A stretch of 64,000 nucleotides of DNA, from contig OZ038464.1 of assembly GCA_964036295.1 (NCBI GenBank), positions 16,174,443 through 16,238,442 on the forward strand, read 5' to 3'. This stretch comes from Plumapathes pennacea. Lineage: Eukaryota > Cnidaria > Anthozoa > Antipatharia > Myriopathidae. The notes under the pieces were generated by a model that saw only the letters and a program-made list of their open reading frames with translations, searched no databases and was not told the origin of the DNA. The position numbers were made by a program, and so were the translations under genes. Below, in pieces: positions 1 to 11,200 of the stretch; position 1 is the stretch's first letter, and every line of letters starts with the position of its first letter.

Positions 1-8
1 AACAAACA

Positions 9-187
9 CAATCGAACCTCGCTATTTCGAACTCGGTTAATTCGAAGTCCCCGTTATTTCGATTAGTCAAGCCAAGTCCCCTTGGATTCATTTTTTTTAG
101 TCATTTACTATCGGCTATTTCTAAAACCCCGCTATTTCGAACTTTTTTTCGTGTCCCGTGCGACTTCGAAATAGCGGGGCTCGACCG
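9..187. mobile_element. pogo/Tigger-like MITE, degenerate copy
   Basis: About 180 bp with ends reading CGAACCTCGCTATTTCGAA and TTCGAAATAGCGGGGCTCGA, repeating the motif 'ctatttcgaa' internally. It is an inverted relative of the element at 736-895 in the neighbouring DHX35 intron. The outer CAGTC end is degraded on the left. Confidence 0.6.
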
Positions 188-208
188 TATGTAAAAAGAG
201 GAATGTAC

Positions 209-2887
209 CTGACCAGTCAGAAAAGCTAGGATGTCTCCAGGTCGCTCTTCAAGATGAATTCCCATCACTGTCTCCACAGTGGTCTTCACATAGTCAGCTA
301 CAGGACTGCAGTGTAACAAAATAATATTTAAGAAACATAAAACACGTTCCCGTGTAAATCATATAGCCTCATCCAAACATGCGGGAAGTTCGGAGAACAC
401 GAGAGTGCGTAGGAAAACCACGAGGCCGCCGAGCCCACCATGTGCTCTGTTAAGCTGGTGTTACACTGGTCGATTTGCAATGAAGATTTGCAACATGCAA
501 GTTTTTTAATCGCTTTCAAAAACTTGCAAAGCGTTGCAGCACTGCAAACATCGCGAAAATCGTTCGCAATGGGGTGTTACACCTGAACGATTTTTAGCGC
601 AACATCGTATCGTTGCAAATCGACCAGTGTAACACCACCTTTAGCAGGGGCTACAACTCCTCATTGAAATAAACCGCTGACCAGTACTGTCTGGAGTCTA
701 ACTTTGCGTAAATTGCATTTAGCCTCAATTAAATACAGTCGAGCCCCGCTATTTCGAAGTCCCACGGGACACGAAAAAAAAGTTCGAAATAGCGGGGTTT
801 CGAAATAGCCAATAGTAAATGACTGAAAAAATAAATCCAAGGGGATTCGGCTTGACTTCGAAATTAATCGAGTTTGAAATAGCGAGGTTTGACTGTAATG
901 TCTATGTCTATAAACTTGCAAAAGTTTATGTTGGAGACAGATCCAAAACTAAATAATGTTTCACCTGAGGGTGTAGTTTATCTCAACAGGGTATGTTCGT
1001 CCTTCTACAGAAAGAATCGCTGCTGTGTCCTTTCTACACAGACAAAAAAATATATGATGATCACCACACTGAGAAGCCAGTTAAACAAAAACGCACAGTA
1101 TTTGTCTGGAAAAAAAAAGTAAAGGTTTCCAAATGGGAAGCCATCAAACATTTCATTCAACCCTCCTCCCCAACCCCCCACCCCCCTTCCTTGGCATGAC
1201 TTGTCTCAGGTTGATGCACTTCACCATGTTAAGCCTTGTTTTAAACTCTTGTAGCCATAAAGTAAGGCTAAAATGAACTTGCAGTATGTATACTCTGGTC
1301 TACATTGCTCAAAGCCTTATAATGCTAAGCCTGCATGGGTTAGGTCTAAACCTTTTTGTCGAGTTCAGCCTGAAATTCAGAACGTTCAAAACACGATTTT
1401 CCTAATAATGCCATTTTCGGATGACTGCATGTCCAATATCTCCAAAAAATACATAAATAGCTACACATAGGTTTAAAAGCAATATCATTGGCAACAGAAC
1501 AAAAGCTGCTGTGGAAGTGTCTTGGATAATTTATACAAAGACAGTTTCCATCTAGAAAAAGAGGAGAGCAATCAACAAACTAACCTTGAGTCACCTGTGA
1601 TGTTGGTATTAAAGAACTCTTTGAACATCTGCAAAAAAATTTAGGGTGATGCATGTTGATGTAGCATGACACATGTTGATGTAGGGTGACGCATGTTGAT
1701 GTAGCGTGATGCATGCTGAAGTGCTGTAGGGTGATGCATGTTGATGTAGAGTGGGATGGAGGATGACAAACAAAAGTAACAGATTTGTGTTACCTCTGCA
1801 TCAATAGTTGCAGATGACACAATGACTTTCAAGTCCTTCCTCTTTTTCATAATCTGCAAACATGAACACATAAATGCCTGGATTCAGCTTCTCCATGAGC
1901 AATACAAGGGACACAAAGGAACCATACTCATGTACCAAAGATATGTACAGTACCTTCTTGAGCAAGCCAATAATAATATCAGTGTAGAGTGTCCTCTCAT
2001 GTGCTTCATCAATCATCACTACACTGTGTGCAAGAGAATAAAACAATATTAAAATCAGAAAAGAATTGTAGCCTCACTGTAGGCTAATTAACACATCACC
2101 ATACAAGAACAGTACCTGAACTTATGATAAAGGATACATGTATGTTTTGTCTTTCAGGGTCCAGTTGTTGAAAACACTAATATCTTATGTTAAATAGACT
2201 TTCCTGGATATCATTTTCATGAGTGTTCATGTGGCAAAGCTAGGTGGTTAGTGTGTGAAATATTTTACCAATAAGACCAGTGGATGCTGGAGATCCTGGT
2301 TCCACAAGTAAGAAGGGATTTTCTACTGTCTAAACTCTTACTACACTTAATAGTACACTCAGTCTTTTAGTGGGGACAATAGGCTGTCAATCTAGCAGTG
2401 CAAACCAAAGATCTTGAGATACATGACTGTACATTTACAACAAGGCAGGAGGTTAAATTGACCTGTATTTAGACAGGAGAGGATCACTCATCATTTCCTT
2501 CACCAGTACCCCATCAGTCATGAACTGCAACAGAGAAGATGGATAATGAGTGGATGGCACTGTAGCTGCTCTTATCATAATATTTTCACCCCAGTGCTCG
2601 ACATTAATAATTGCCTGCTATGCCCAGAGGCAACCCAACTATTTGTTCGGGGAGGTAAATTCAGGGCCAGGCAACCAGAAATTATGAAACATCCAATATT
2701 GCTTGAATTCAATCTACAGCTTGAAGGGCAACTAACCTAAAACTTTAATCTTGAGCACTGCACCTACAGATCTATTTCAGTCACATTCATAATTCTTCAA
2801 TCCATTGATTGGTCGAAGATTGTTATCTGACACAGTCATTTGCAAAGTAGATATTATAAAACATATGGAGGACAGAAAGGAGCAAAA

Positions 2888-2921
<34 letters not shown>

Positions 2922-5900
2922 TGGTGGGGGGGGGGGGGGGGGGGGAATTCTCCTGGATGCATCTGAACCCTGACCTGAGAGAGTGAGAAGAGGGGAAAGA
3001 AACAGGTAAAGCATCTTCACAGGTTTTGTCCCAGATTTCATTTATACCATGATTATTCCATATCCTAAGCAGCTCACCTTAATGCAAGTGGTTTTAGGGT
3101 CAAAGCAATTATCGAACCTCACACAATAGCCAATTTCTTGTCCAATAAAGGAGCCCCTTTCTTCTGCAACTCTCATGGCAACCTGACATCAAAGAAATTC
3201 TGTTTTGAAACTGTAAACTTATTTATGATTATTACAGTACATCTTTCAGCTGCATTAAAGGAACTAGGAATTATTTAATTGGATATGAAACATTTAGCCA
3301 TGTCACTCATCTTCTTGATCCTCAACATGGGTTGAGGGTCAACAGGATAACCGACATTTCAGGCTACGAACACCTCTAAGGAGTGAGGACTACCAAATTG
3401 GATTAGGCTCAGTTTTTGTTTAACCCTTTCACTCCCAAGCTCAAAATGCAGATTCTCCCAACCTTTTAAGAGGAAAATGTACGAATGATGAAGTGAGAAT
3501 TGATATCTTAATCAGCTTCTATTTGAGCAATGTATCAAATGCCTAGTTCTCCATACTCTATAATGTACCTCTGGTGAGAGACTGCAAAGAGAAATTTGAA
3601 CTTGATCACTCTTGGGAGTGAAAGGGTTAAAGGGACCCTCTCACCCACAGTCCTTTGTATGCCAAAATCCTTGATCCACCAATAAAAACACTCATAATAT
3701 TCTTCTATTGATTACCTCCATTAAGGGACACCTCCATTCAGGGGACATGTTTCCTTGTCCCAAGGGTGTCCCCTTAAATAATGGAGGTTCCACTGTAGTA
3801 CACATTTAACCATTCTCAACCAGATGGAGGCAGCACTTCACTTTGAGCAAGCATGACATTGTAGTTTTGGTGAAAACCAAGCTTCACTTACTGTTACTGT
3901 AGCAACTCGACGAGGCTGAGTAACACACACCATCTTGTCTGCTGTGGTCCATCCACTCTCATACAGGTACTGCAGTACAGTAATGGTAGAGACACTTATG
4001 TGAGCACTGCTTGAGTTTGAGGGCACTTTTTATTTCACGTATTCACCAGAAAAGCTTGAAAAATCAAATTACCTGTGGAATCTGAAACAGAAAAGAAGGA
4101 ATTAGGCAAGGTTGATTTTAGGTAGAAGATGCTTATAATTATTATTCTAATGTTTGTTATAAGTTATCTTATGTGTACAATGAAATTGAAACTGATCATT
4201 AAAAACCTACAGTACAAGTGTTCACTTCTAAACCAAACATTTCATAGATCTCTGTCAGATTTCAGTATTTATGCCGTCCTTGAATATACTGTGACAGGTA
4301 CTAACAGCAGGATAATAAACATGTGATAATCATACGGTATAACCACATATAATGCTCAGTTCAAAAGGGCTAGGACCTAATAAATTGGTTAAATTCCAAG
4401 AGTTCCTTCAAATCATGATATTATTGTTGTGATGTGTCAAAAGAACAGAATAATAAATTACACTAATCTGGTTTGTAAAATAGGCTGTAAATTAACAATT
4501 ACAGCGCTGTGGCAACCCCACCTGTGTTGACTTGCCACTTCCAGTCTCCCCAACAATAATCACAGTGTCGTACTTCTCCAAGAGGTACAGGATGTTTGTT
4601 CTGTGCTGCAAAATTGAAGAAATCCAGCGGATACAAATCAGCTTTTTTTTTTGTTCGTTCATTCGTTCATTCATCCATTTGTTCATTTCACAATTGAACA
4701 CAAACAACATACTGGTAAGACACACCTAGATTATTTAATCACTACACATCTACAGTAAAACCCAGCTACCTTAAACTCTCAAGGAAAGTGAGAAATAGTT
4801 AGAGATAGTACGGAATCTAGATAGTGGGATTCTACCGAGAGGAAGCAGGAAGTTTGAGCTAACCGAATTCAAGAAAATTGGGTTCTACTGTATATAACAT
4901 TGTTACATGACTTCACATTTTGGATTGGCCAAATGGATTGGCCATTAATCCATTTCACCACTATAAAACTGCCACTAGCCATTGTATTCTTTGTGATTTT
5001 TGCACTGATTTCATAACTGCATAAAATAATGATCAGTTTTCAGTAATATTACTAAATTTAACATTCTCTGTTGATTTATGAAGTCTGTTTGTTTGTTTGT
5101 AGCTTAAATTTGATTTATGCAAACATGTAAACAGAAATCCAAAATTGCCATGGTCTGATGTTTACATTGCTCACTGTCTCCGTTGTAAATTGCAGATATG
5201 AATATTACTGCATGTATGATTTATTTACTGTGTGATAAATAATTTGCACATATTGTACATGTATACTATTTTTACAATAATAAAAGTATTATAACTGTTA
5301 TAAAATTTATGTTACATTACTACTGCACTTCTATCAAACAACTGAATTATTAAATATATTATATTCCATACTAGATTACTCTACTAGCAGAGATTTTGCA
5401 AATGACTTCAACAGTCTTTGCTGAGCATGCATGTGTTGATCTTTTAAACATTTTGATGAGTCAAACCAGACTTTGTCTTCAAACCAGTCATACAAGTCAG
5501 AGTTACCCTGCAAACTAATGACTGCTTTAGTGCCCATGGTGTTCTTTGAAAAGAGGTTTTGACAGGCTTGTTCATATAGGGCTCGCACACGCTCAAATAT
5601 GAGGAAAGTCAAGCTCACTGACAGAGCCTTCTTCTTCCTACACTTTTTGTATTATTAAAGTAGGGAAGATAGTGATTGGGGGTTCTTCTTGCGGGGTAAA
5701 AATAGATCATTTGACTACCACAACTGTAGGTTTTAGTAAATGTTTTACCTTGAAAATTGGCAACTGTTGTCTCTGTACACTGATTGACAGGGAGGCATTT
5801 GGGTTGTACAAAGCAATGTCCGCCTCTCCCTCCCCACCCCGCCTCTCAATCTTGACACTTGTACCAGGTCCTTCTGATCCTAAGATTGTGAAGGCTTAGA

Positions 5901-6437
5901 TTTACATGTTGTATTCAAATATCTGGGTTTTAGTCAGCAGCGGTCAAGGATGACAGCAGCTTTAAAAAGGACACCTCTATACAAAACGGACAGTTAAAGC
6001 TGGTTCCGAGAGTGTCCGTCTTTTAAAGACTAGGCTGCTATAATAAATAACAGCTCACCGTAAGTGAGATATGCAGTTACTAACATATTGCTATTATTTA
6101 TTTTATAAAACACCTGGTCTTTTGCAAGTGGGAAAAAAATCAAGATAAAAAATGTTGGATTTCACACTATTTTTTACACGAACCAATTCGTGCATTCACA
6201 AGTACACTTGTATCGCCTGCAAATCGGTTGGTGTGATATCCGTAGGATTTTACCGACTAAACAATGTAGATGTAGATGAAATATCTCTGTAACCACAAAC
6301 CTCCTCGCACTTCAGAAAAAATAAAACATTTCGCACACCACTTCAATAGTGATGCTACAGAAAAACAAGTCAACAGCACACAGAATCTCACACAAACCTG
6401 GTTTCCAAAATTGAGGCTTCCAGCTGCTGCCCGCCAT
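209..6437 (-). CDS. DHX35: DEAH-box RNA helicase DHX35, N-terminal half (partial, 12 exons)
   Basis: ATP-dependent DEAH-box RNA helicase; the family acts in nuclear pre-mRNA processing. Exons, in coding order: 6398-6437, 5749-5879, 4522-4605, 4073-4081, 3892-3969, 3078-3182, 2463-2524, 1954-2023, 1794-1853, 1585-1628, 965-1033, 209-305. They splice in phase to about 283 codons. The start MAGSSWKPQFWKPG resembles the start of animal DHX35. Motif I (GETGSGKST) is in exon 3, TQPRR in exon 5, the DEAH box in exon 8, the SAT motif in exon 9 and FLTGQ in exon 12. The match to DHX35 continues through exons 11 and 12 (VEGRTYPVE, SPVADYVKTTVETV). The second RecA domain, HA2 and OB regions lie beyond the left edge. 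Exon 4 is only 9 nt (Ile-Pro-Gln). Introns hold several MITEs. I am confident of the family and fairly sure of DHX35 against other DEAH members. Confidence 0.93.
453..640. mobile_element. MITE with TTA target duplication (PIF/Harbinger type)
   Basis: 188 bp bounded by near-perfect inverted repeats (GGTGTTACACTGGTCGATTT on the left, its complement on the right). A TTA direct repeat flanks it at 450-452 and 641-643. A 3-bp TWA duplication is typical of PIF/Harbinger elements. It has no coding capacity and sits in the last DHX35 intron of the window. Confidence 0.75.
736..895. mobile_element. pogo/Tigger-like MITE, intact ends
   Basis: 160-bp element that starts CAGTCGAGCCCCGCTATTTC and ends GAAATAGCGAGGTTTGACTG, with TA on both sides (734-735, 896-897). 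CAGT termini and a TA duplication fit pogo/Tigger derivatives. It lies opposite in orientation to its relative at 9-187. Confidence 0.7.
1647..1750. repeat. 18-bp minisatellite in a DHX35 intron
   Basis: About five imperfect copies of GTGATGCATGTTGATGTA lie 45 bp from the 3' splice side of exon 9. The region has no coding role. Confidence 0.7.
2890..2945. repeat. TG dinucleotide and poly-G run
   Basis: A (TG)n tract of about 30 bp runs into GTGGTGG and then about 19 G. It is a simple repeat in a DHX35 intron. Confidence 0.9.
3420..3630. mobile_element. TTAA-ended MITE, best copy in the window
   Basis: Starts TTAACCCTTTCACTCCCAAG and ends with the complement, CTTGGGAGTGAAAGGGTTAA, so TTAA lies at both outer ends. 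TTAA plus a CCCT terminus is the piggyBac pattern, so I infer a piggyBac-mobilised MITE. This copy serves as reference for the other segments listed. Confidence 0.75.
4753..4890. mobile_element. 138-bp MITE with TA target duplication
   Basis: Ends CAGTAAAACCCAGCTACC and AAAATTGGGTTCTACTG are inverted repeats, and TA flanks both sides (4751-4752, 4891-4892). It is pogo/Tigger-like but a different family from 736-895. Confidence 0.65.
5376..5618 (-). other. Unassigned 80-codon reading frame in DHX35 intron 2
   Basis: An 80-residue frame of ordinary protein composition containing QACQNLFSKN and DLYDWFEDKVWFDSSKC. The frame stays open upstream of the first Met. I recognise no family. It could be a decayed transposon fragment, a retrocopy or chance. 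It is not part of DHX35, whose exons 2 and 3 join in phase without it. Confidence 0.25.
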
Positions 6438-8246
6438 CTTGACAGCAACTAGTGCCAGGGCTGTTGGGCTGCTGCGCGACGAGACCCTGGGACGAATAAG
6501 ACAATTCCCCCACCCCAGTCCCCCTTTATAATCAAAATTTCCACTAAAATCCCAAAAAACAAACTACATTGAAGCATAAAATAGTAGCTACATTCCCTCC
6601 TCAAGGGACAGAAAAAAAAAATTTTTTCACAACTTTTTGTTCTGTGCTATAAATCTAGAGGCCTATTTGTAAATAGATGCCAAACCCCTCCCCCCACAGT
6701 GGTACCAGTCACTGTCTCGTGATGGTCTCATGCAAGGGCTCGTGCATGCTTTGTCTGTGCATTTCCTCCCTGGGGCTGTGAAGGTGACAGCATGGTGAGT
6801 ACAGTCCGTTCGCAATCTGATCCTGTTGTCAAATTCTTAATCATCCACGTACTTTGATGGATGAAAATGTGTGCAAAGAGATCTCTTAGTCAATTTGCAC
6901 TTCATTTAGCACTTTTCTTGTAAAAACAAGAGTATGCCTCGTGACAACCCTTGGGACAATATTGAGATAAATTGGCTTCATTGCAGAATTTCTGTTTATG
7001 AGCAAATACTTTGCTTCTGCATCAGGAATATTGCATCATGCCTGTGGAAACCTTCAAGTTCATTTATAAAATTGAAAGTGCATAGGAAAAACATTCTGAT
7101 CGGGAAGAAACAAAACTAGAAAAAAGTCCGTGAAAAGATTGGTTAGGGTATTAATAGAGTGATTGTGCAGGAAGCATTTTTATCCAGTGACTATAGGTAT
7201 TTTGCTGATTGTTAAAGCAAGGTTCCACGAACGATTTCCTTGGGTTAGTTAAGGAGTATCAGGAGCGGAAATCAGAACAACGCTTTTCAGTCTCCACACC
7301 CCTCCTACACCCCCACGAAAAAAGATCTAAAAGGGCTGTGAAATTTTTAACAATATGCAAGTCTTTCGATTAAAACATATACATAAATTATCCACTTTTA
7401 GGGCACAGTGCGTCCACTAACTTCGTTTAGTAAGTGGAAGCAGCTAGAACTGCAATTAATCCTTTCACTTTCAAGATCAGTCATCAGGTTTAGTGTTTTA
7501 ATTCCCTCCGTCTGTACCATTAGGGTTATATCACAATATTATAGCATGGGAACTTGGCATTTGATAGCTCAAAGGAAAGCTGATTCAACTATCAATTATT
7601 TTTATTACATCACCCATATTTGGAAGTGAAAGGCAGAGTTGCAGAAAATGAAACTGCCAGCATGCATGATTCCATTATTTTACCCTTTCTGTATACTCCT
7701 TGTCCAAAGATGCAATAAATCATTGCAAAGATAATATTTTGTGAAAACAATGAACAAGGAACAATCCACTTCTTCTAGAACCTAACTACATAACACAGAG
7801 ATGCCAACTCTCTTGCTTTGCAGGAGTCTCCCACATGAATGCCTTATCTTGTGCTCACTTGGTCTCCCACATGAATCTGAAAGCTCCAGTGCAAATCTAA
7901 AATCTTCCACTTGGACCAAAAACTATTTTGGTGAATCTTCTTCCTTTTAATAAGTTAAATGCAACAGAAAATTAATGTGCTAAAACGCACAATTTTGGCT
8001 CACAGTGAACTTCACACCCCGGCAACTACAGGGCCACACTGTGTCCCACACCCCCAGCCAAAATTTCCTGCCTGAAATTTTTGGGGGATTGGCTCTCTGC
8101 ATACAGTCAACATACGGTACATACGGTATGGGAAGAGTATAATGAAGGTTAGCACTTCCAGGCTCAATCTAGGCACCAGCCACATAAATTCAGCAATACA
8201 TACTTGTTGTTCATGTTCCTGATTATTCTGTCCACAGTGGAACTAT
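6438..8246. other. Divergent promoter spacer of DHX35 and granulin; possible granulin 5' UTR exon
   Basis: This 1.8-kb spacer separates two divergent start codons. A strong donor (CATG|GTGAGT, after 6794) follows a short GC-richer stretch and could end a non-coding first exon of the granulin gene. A short upstream frame there would not stay in frame with the granulin start. I see no convincing protein gene in the spacer. Confidence 0.4.
7456..7634. mobile_element. TTAA-family MITE, diverged copy
   Basis: TTAATCCTTTCACTTTCAAG at the left and TTGGAAGTGAAAGG at the right match the ends of the 3420-3630 element with substitutions. Confidence 0.55.
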
Positions 8247-11200
8247 ATGCAATTGGCTGTCTTGTTGAGTGTGTGTCTCATCTCAACAGATGCAGCAAAG
8301 TCTGACCAGGTAAGACACAATCAAACCCTCATTCATTACCTAGACTTTTGATTTGCTAATACACTTCTATATGATTTTGCTTTACTTGTGACCTCTAAAT
8401 GCTTGGATATAAACTGAAGGCAAATAGGGGGGAGGGAGGGGGATGGGAGAGGGAGCTCTTTCTGATGAATCAACCTCTTCATTGTACTTTTCCGAATGTT
8501 TCAGTTTCTGTTTCTGTCCTCCCCAGCTGCTCCTATGGTATTCTTCACAATATCACCAAATCATGTATAGCAAATTGTAAAAACAGTGAAAGGCAGCAAA
8601 ATTTACAACACTGCACATATTGTAAACTACATACACCCTGTCTTTTAATACAAAGACACACCACTGCAAACAATGAAATTATTGAGAATATTTAAACAAC
8701 TCCACAATGGTTGAATTTTCACAACCAGTGTCCACTACACTAAAATCATTATCATTCTTGATCCATGTACAATGATAGTATTGGTAAATGTTTTTACCAT
8801 TTTAAAATATGACTAGACCATTCAACACCATACCATGCAATTTTACCAGCTACAATGCGCCACATATTAAATGTACCTGTCAACTCTCACTCTCTTTCCG
8901 TGAGACTCGTCCTTTTGTGAAAAAGGACATCTTGCGCTCTAAAGTCAAAGACGTGGAATCTCCGTGCTGGAATAGTCACACCTTAGTCATGATTTCACAG
9001 TTCAGGAATCTAAAGTTTTACACTGTCAAATTGACCAGTCATGGCAATGAAAGGTATTTTTTTATTATTGCAGTGTTGTATCCAGGATTTCAAAACTGGG
9101 GGTCCTTTGGACCCCCTCTTCCAAAATTTAGGGGTCCAAGTAGGATTTTGTGGGGTCCAACTAATTAATATTCATTTTTAATATTAATATTCGTGGCGCG
9201 TCATTATTTACATTGTTTATTTTTGTACCAAACAAATAACAAGCCGATAGGACATTTTTTATGTTCCTGCCACATTTTGTTCTCTTTTGAGGAGGTTTTC
9301 GGCTAATGTATTTTATTGACGTCCGCCATACGCACAAAACATATTTATGCAAATCTGAACTCAATTCTTTGGGTTATCAAATTTCACCACGCTACGCGAA
9401 AAATTGACAGCTTGATTTTCAGTCGATGTGCAAGACTACAGGTCAATGTTTTAAGATTTGTATGCAGACAGATTTCGACCGTTTGACTTAAAAGCGGTGT
9501 CATCGTGATCGATAAAAGGTGTGCGCGTCGCGATAAACTGAGCCGCTCGAACAGCCAGTGGTTTACAGTAACATTTGATCGAATATTTGTTCAGTCACAC
9601 TCGCATTCCAGGATTTAACCCTTAGAAGCTTTCCCTTAGAGCTTTCCTTTTCGTTGCAATGCTTGACTGGTCCTTTCACCTTAAGTATATTGTCCTTTTA
9701 TACTATCTACGACTTTCACGGAATGCAGCTGGCCCAGTACTAAACGGCCGCTATGGCGATGAAATCACTCTGACAAGGACGAATTCATTTGCAATATTTT
9801 CACCACGGGTGCAAGGAGGAAAGTGGTAGGTGCAAAAGCTCAGGAAGAGAAAAACTATTGAACTGCAAAGTCTAAAAATTTGTAGCTTAACTTTTGCTTC
9901 TGCGTCTTAACTTTTTTAAAAAACTCCGCTGGAAGCTGTGTTTCGCCACACAATTAAAAGATACAAAGGGATTCAGTGGAGCGTACACCCGCGCCAGTTT
10001 CCGCGGGAAAAAGCTTGCCTGCGCGTGTCACCCGGAATCAAAACACCCGGAACAATGCATGTATCGGTAATGAATATTCACAACTGCTGCCAGAGGGTCC
10101 CCTTGGGAACGGAGGGCCAGTATTCTTTTGTTTAAGTGTACGCAGCGCTTACCACAAATGCAAGCAAATATCTCGGAAACAAGCCCAAAATCTGAAAAAC
10201 AAAATACAGGGACATTTTATTTACATAAGTATCAATCAGTATGCGAAATTACAGCGCATTTTGGCCAAAGTTAAATTTCGGAAAAAAATGATCACATGGA
10301 TCGTTTTTGCCGGAGGCTCTTCAATTGTACTACTTTTTTCGTGTCGTATGCGACAGAAAACCAAATCACGGAGTGATTTTTTATTCGTGTCCTAAGCGAA
10401 AGTTGCAACGCATAAATTGGGCTTTGCCGACGCGCTATCAGTGGTGAAGGATCAGCGTCGGCTTTCCGCTTAGTGGGTCACGTTCTGAAAAGAGTCTCTT
10501 GTCAATTAATTTTTCGAGTGCGTCCAAGCGGACGCACTTGCTGGAATTTTTGCGTCCAAATTGAGATTTGTGCGTCCCAGGACGCAATGACGCGCTCTGG
10601 ATACAACACTGTTATTGTACCAATCTTCCTACAATTCCCCAGAACCTAGATCTGGTTAAGTGCTCTCTAACTGTTGCCTGCCCAACCGGCTACACCTGCT
10701 GTCCAAAAGATGACAACACATTTCTCTGCTGTCCTCATCCACAAGGAGTCTGCTGCAACGACAAAGCCCACTGTTGCCCACGAGGTTACAAATGCTCCGA
10801 AAACAGCACATCATGTTACAGTGGAGATGAGACCTTCCCCTCACCGCTAGTCCATCAACCAATACTACAACAACAACCTACTGAATCGTTGCCTTCACCT
10901 CAAGCTGTAGTTTGCCCTGATGGAAAATCTGAATGCCCCAGTGGAAATACATGCTGTAAACTATCCTCTGGACAATATGGCTGCTGTCCTTTACCCAATG
11001 CAGTATGCTGTAGTGATGGTGTACATTGCTGTCCCAATGGATACACATGTGATGTCTCCAAAGGAACCTGCACTAAAGGAGATGTCCAAATTCCAGTGAT
11101 GGCCAAAGTAGTTGCAAAAACCCTTCCAAAGAATGTGGTTTGCCCTGATGAAGAATCCCAATGCCCAGATGGAAATACATGCTGTAAACTATCCTCTGGA

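Noticed and set aside
9976-10395. 139-codon frame upstream of the granulin array exon
   Set aside because: Lies in the granulin intron, has unlikely composition and no homology that I can see. The signal-peptide exon at 8247-8309 fits the phase instead.
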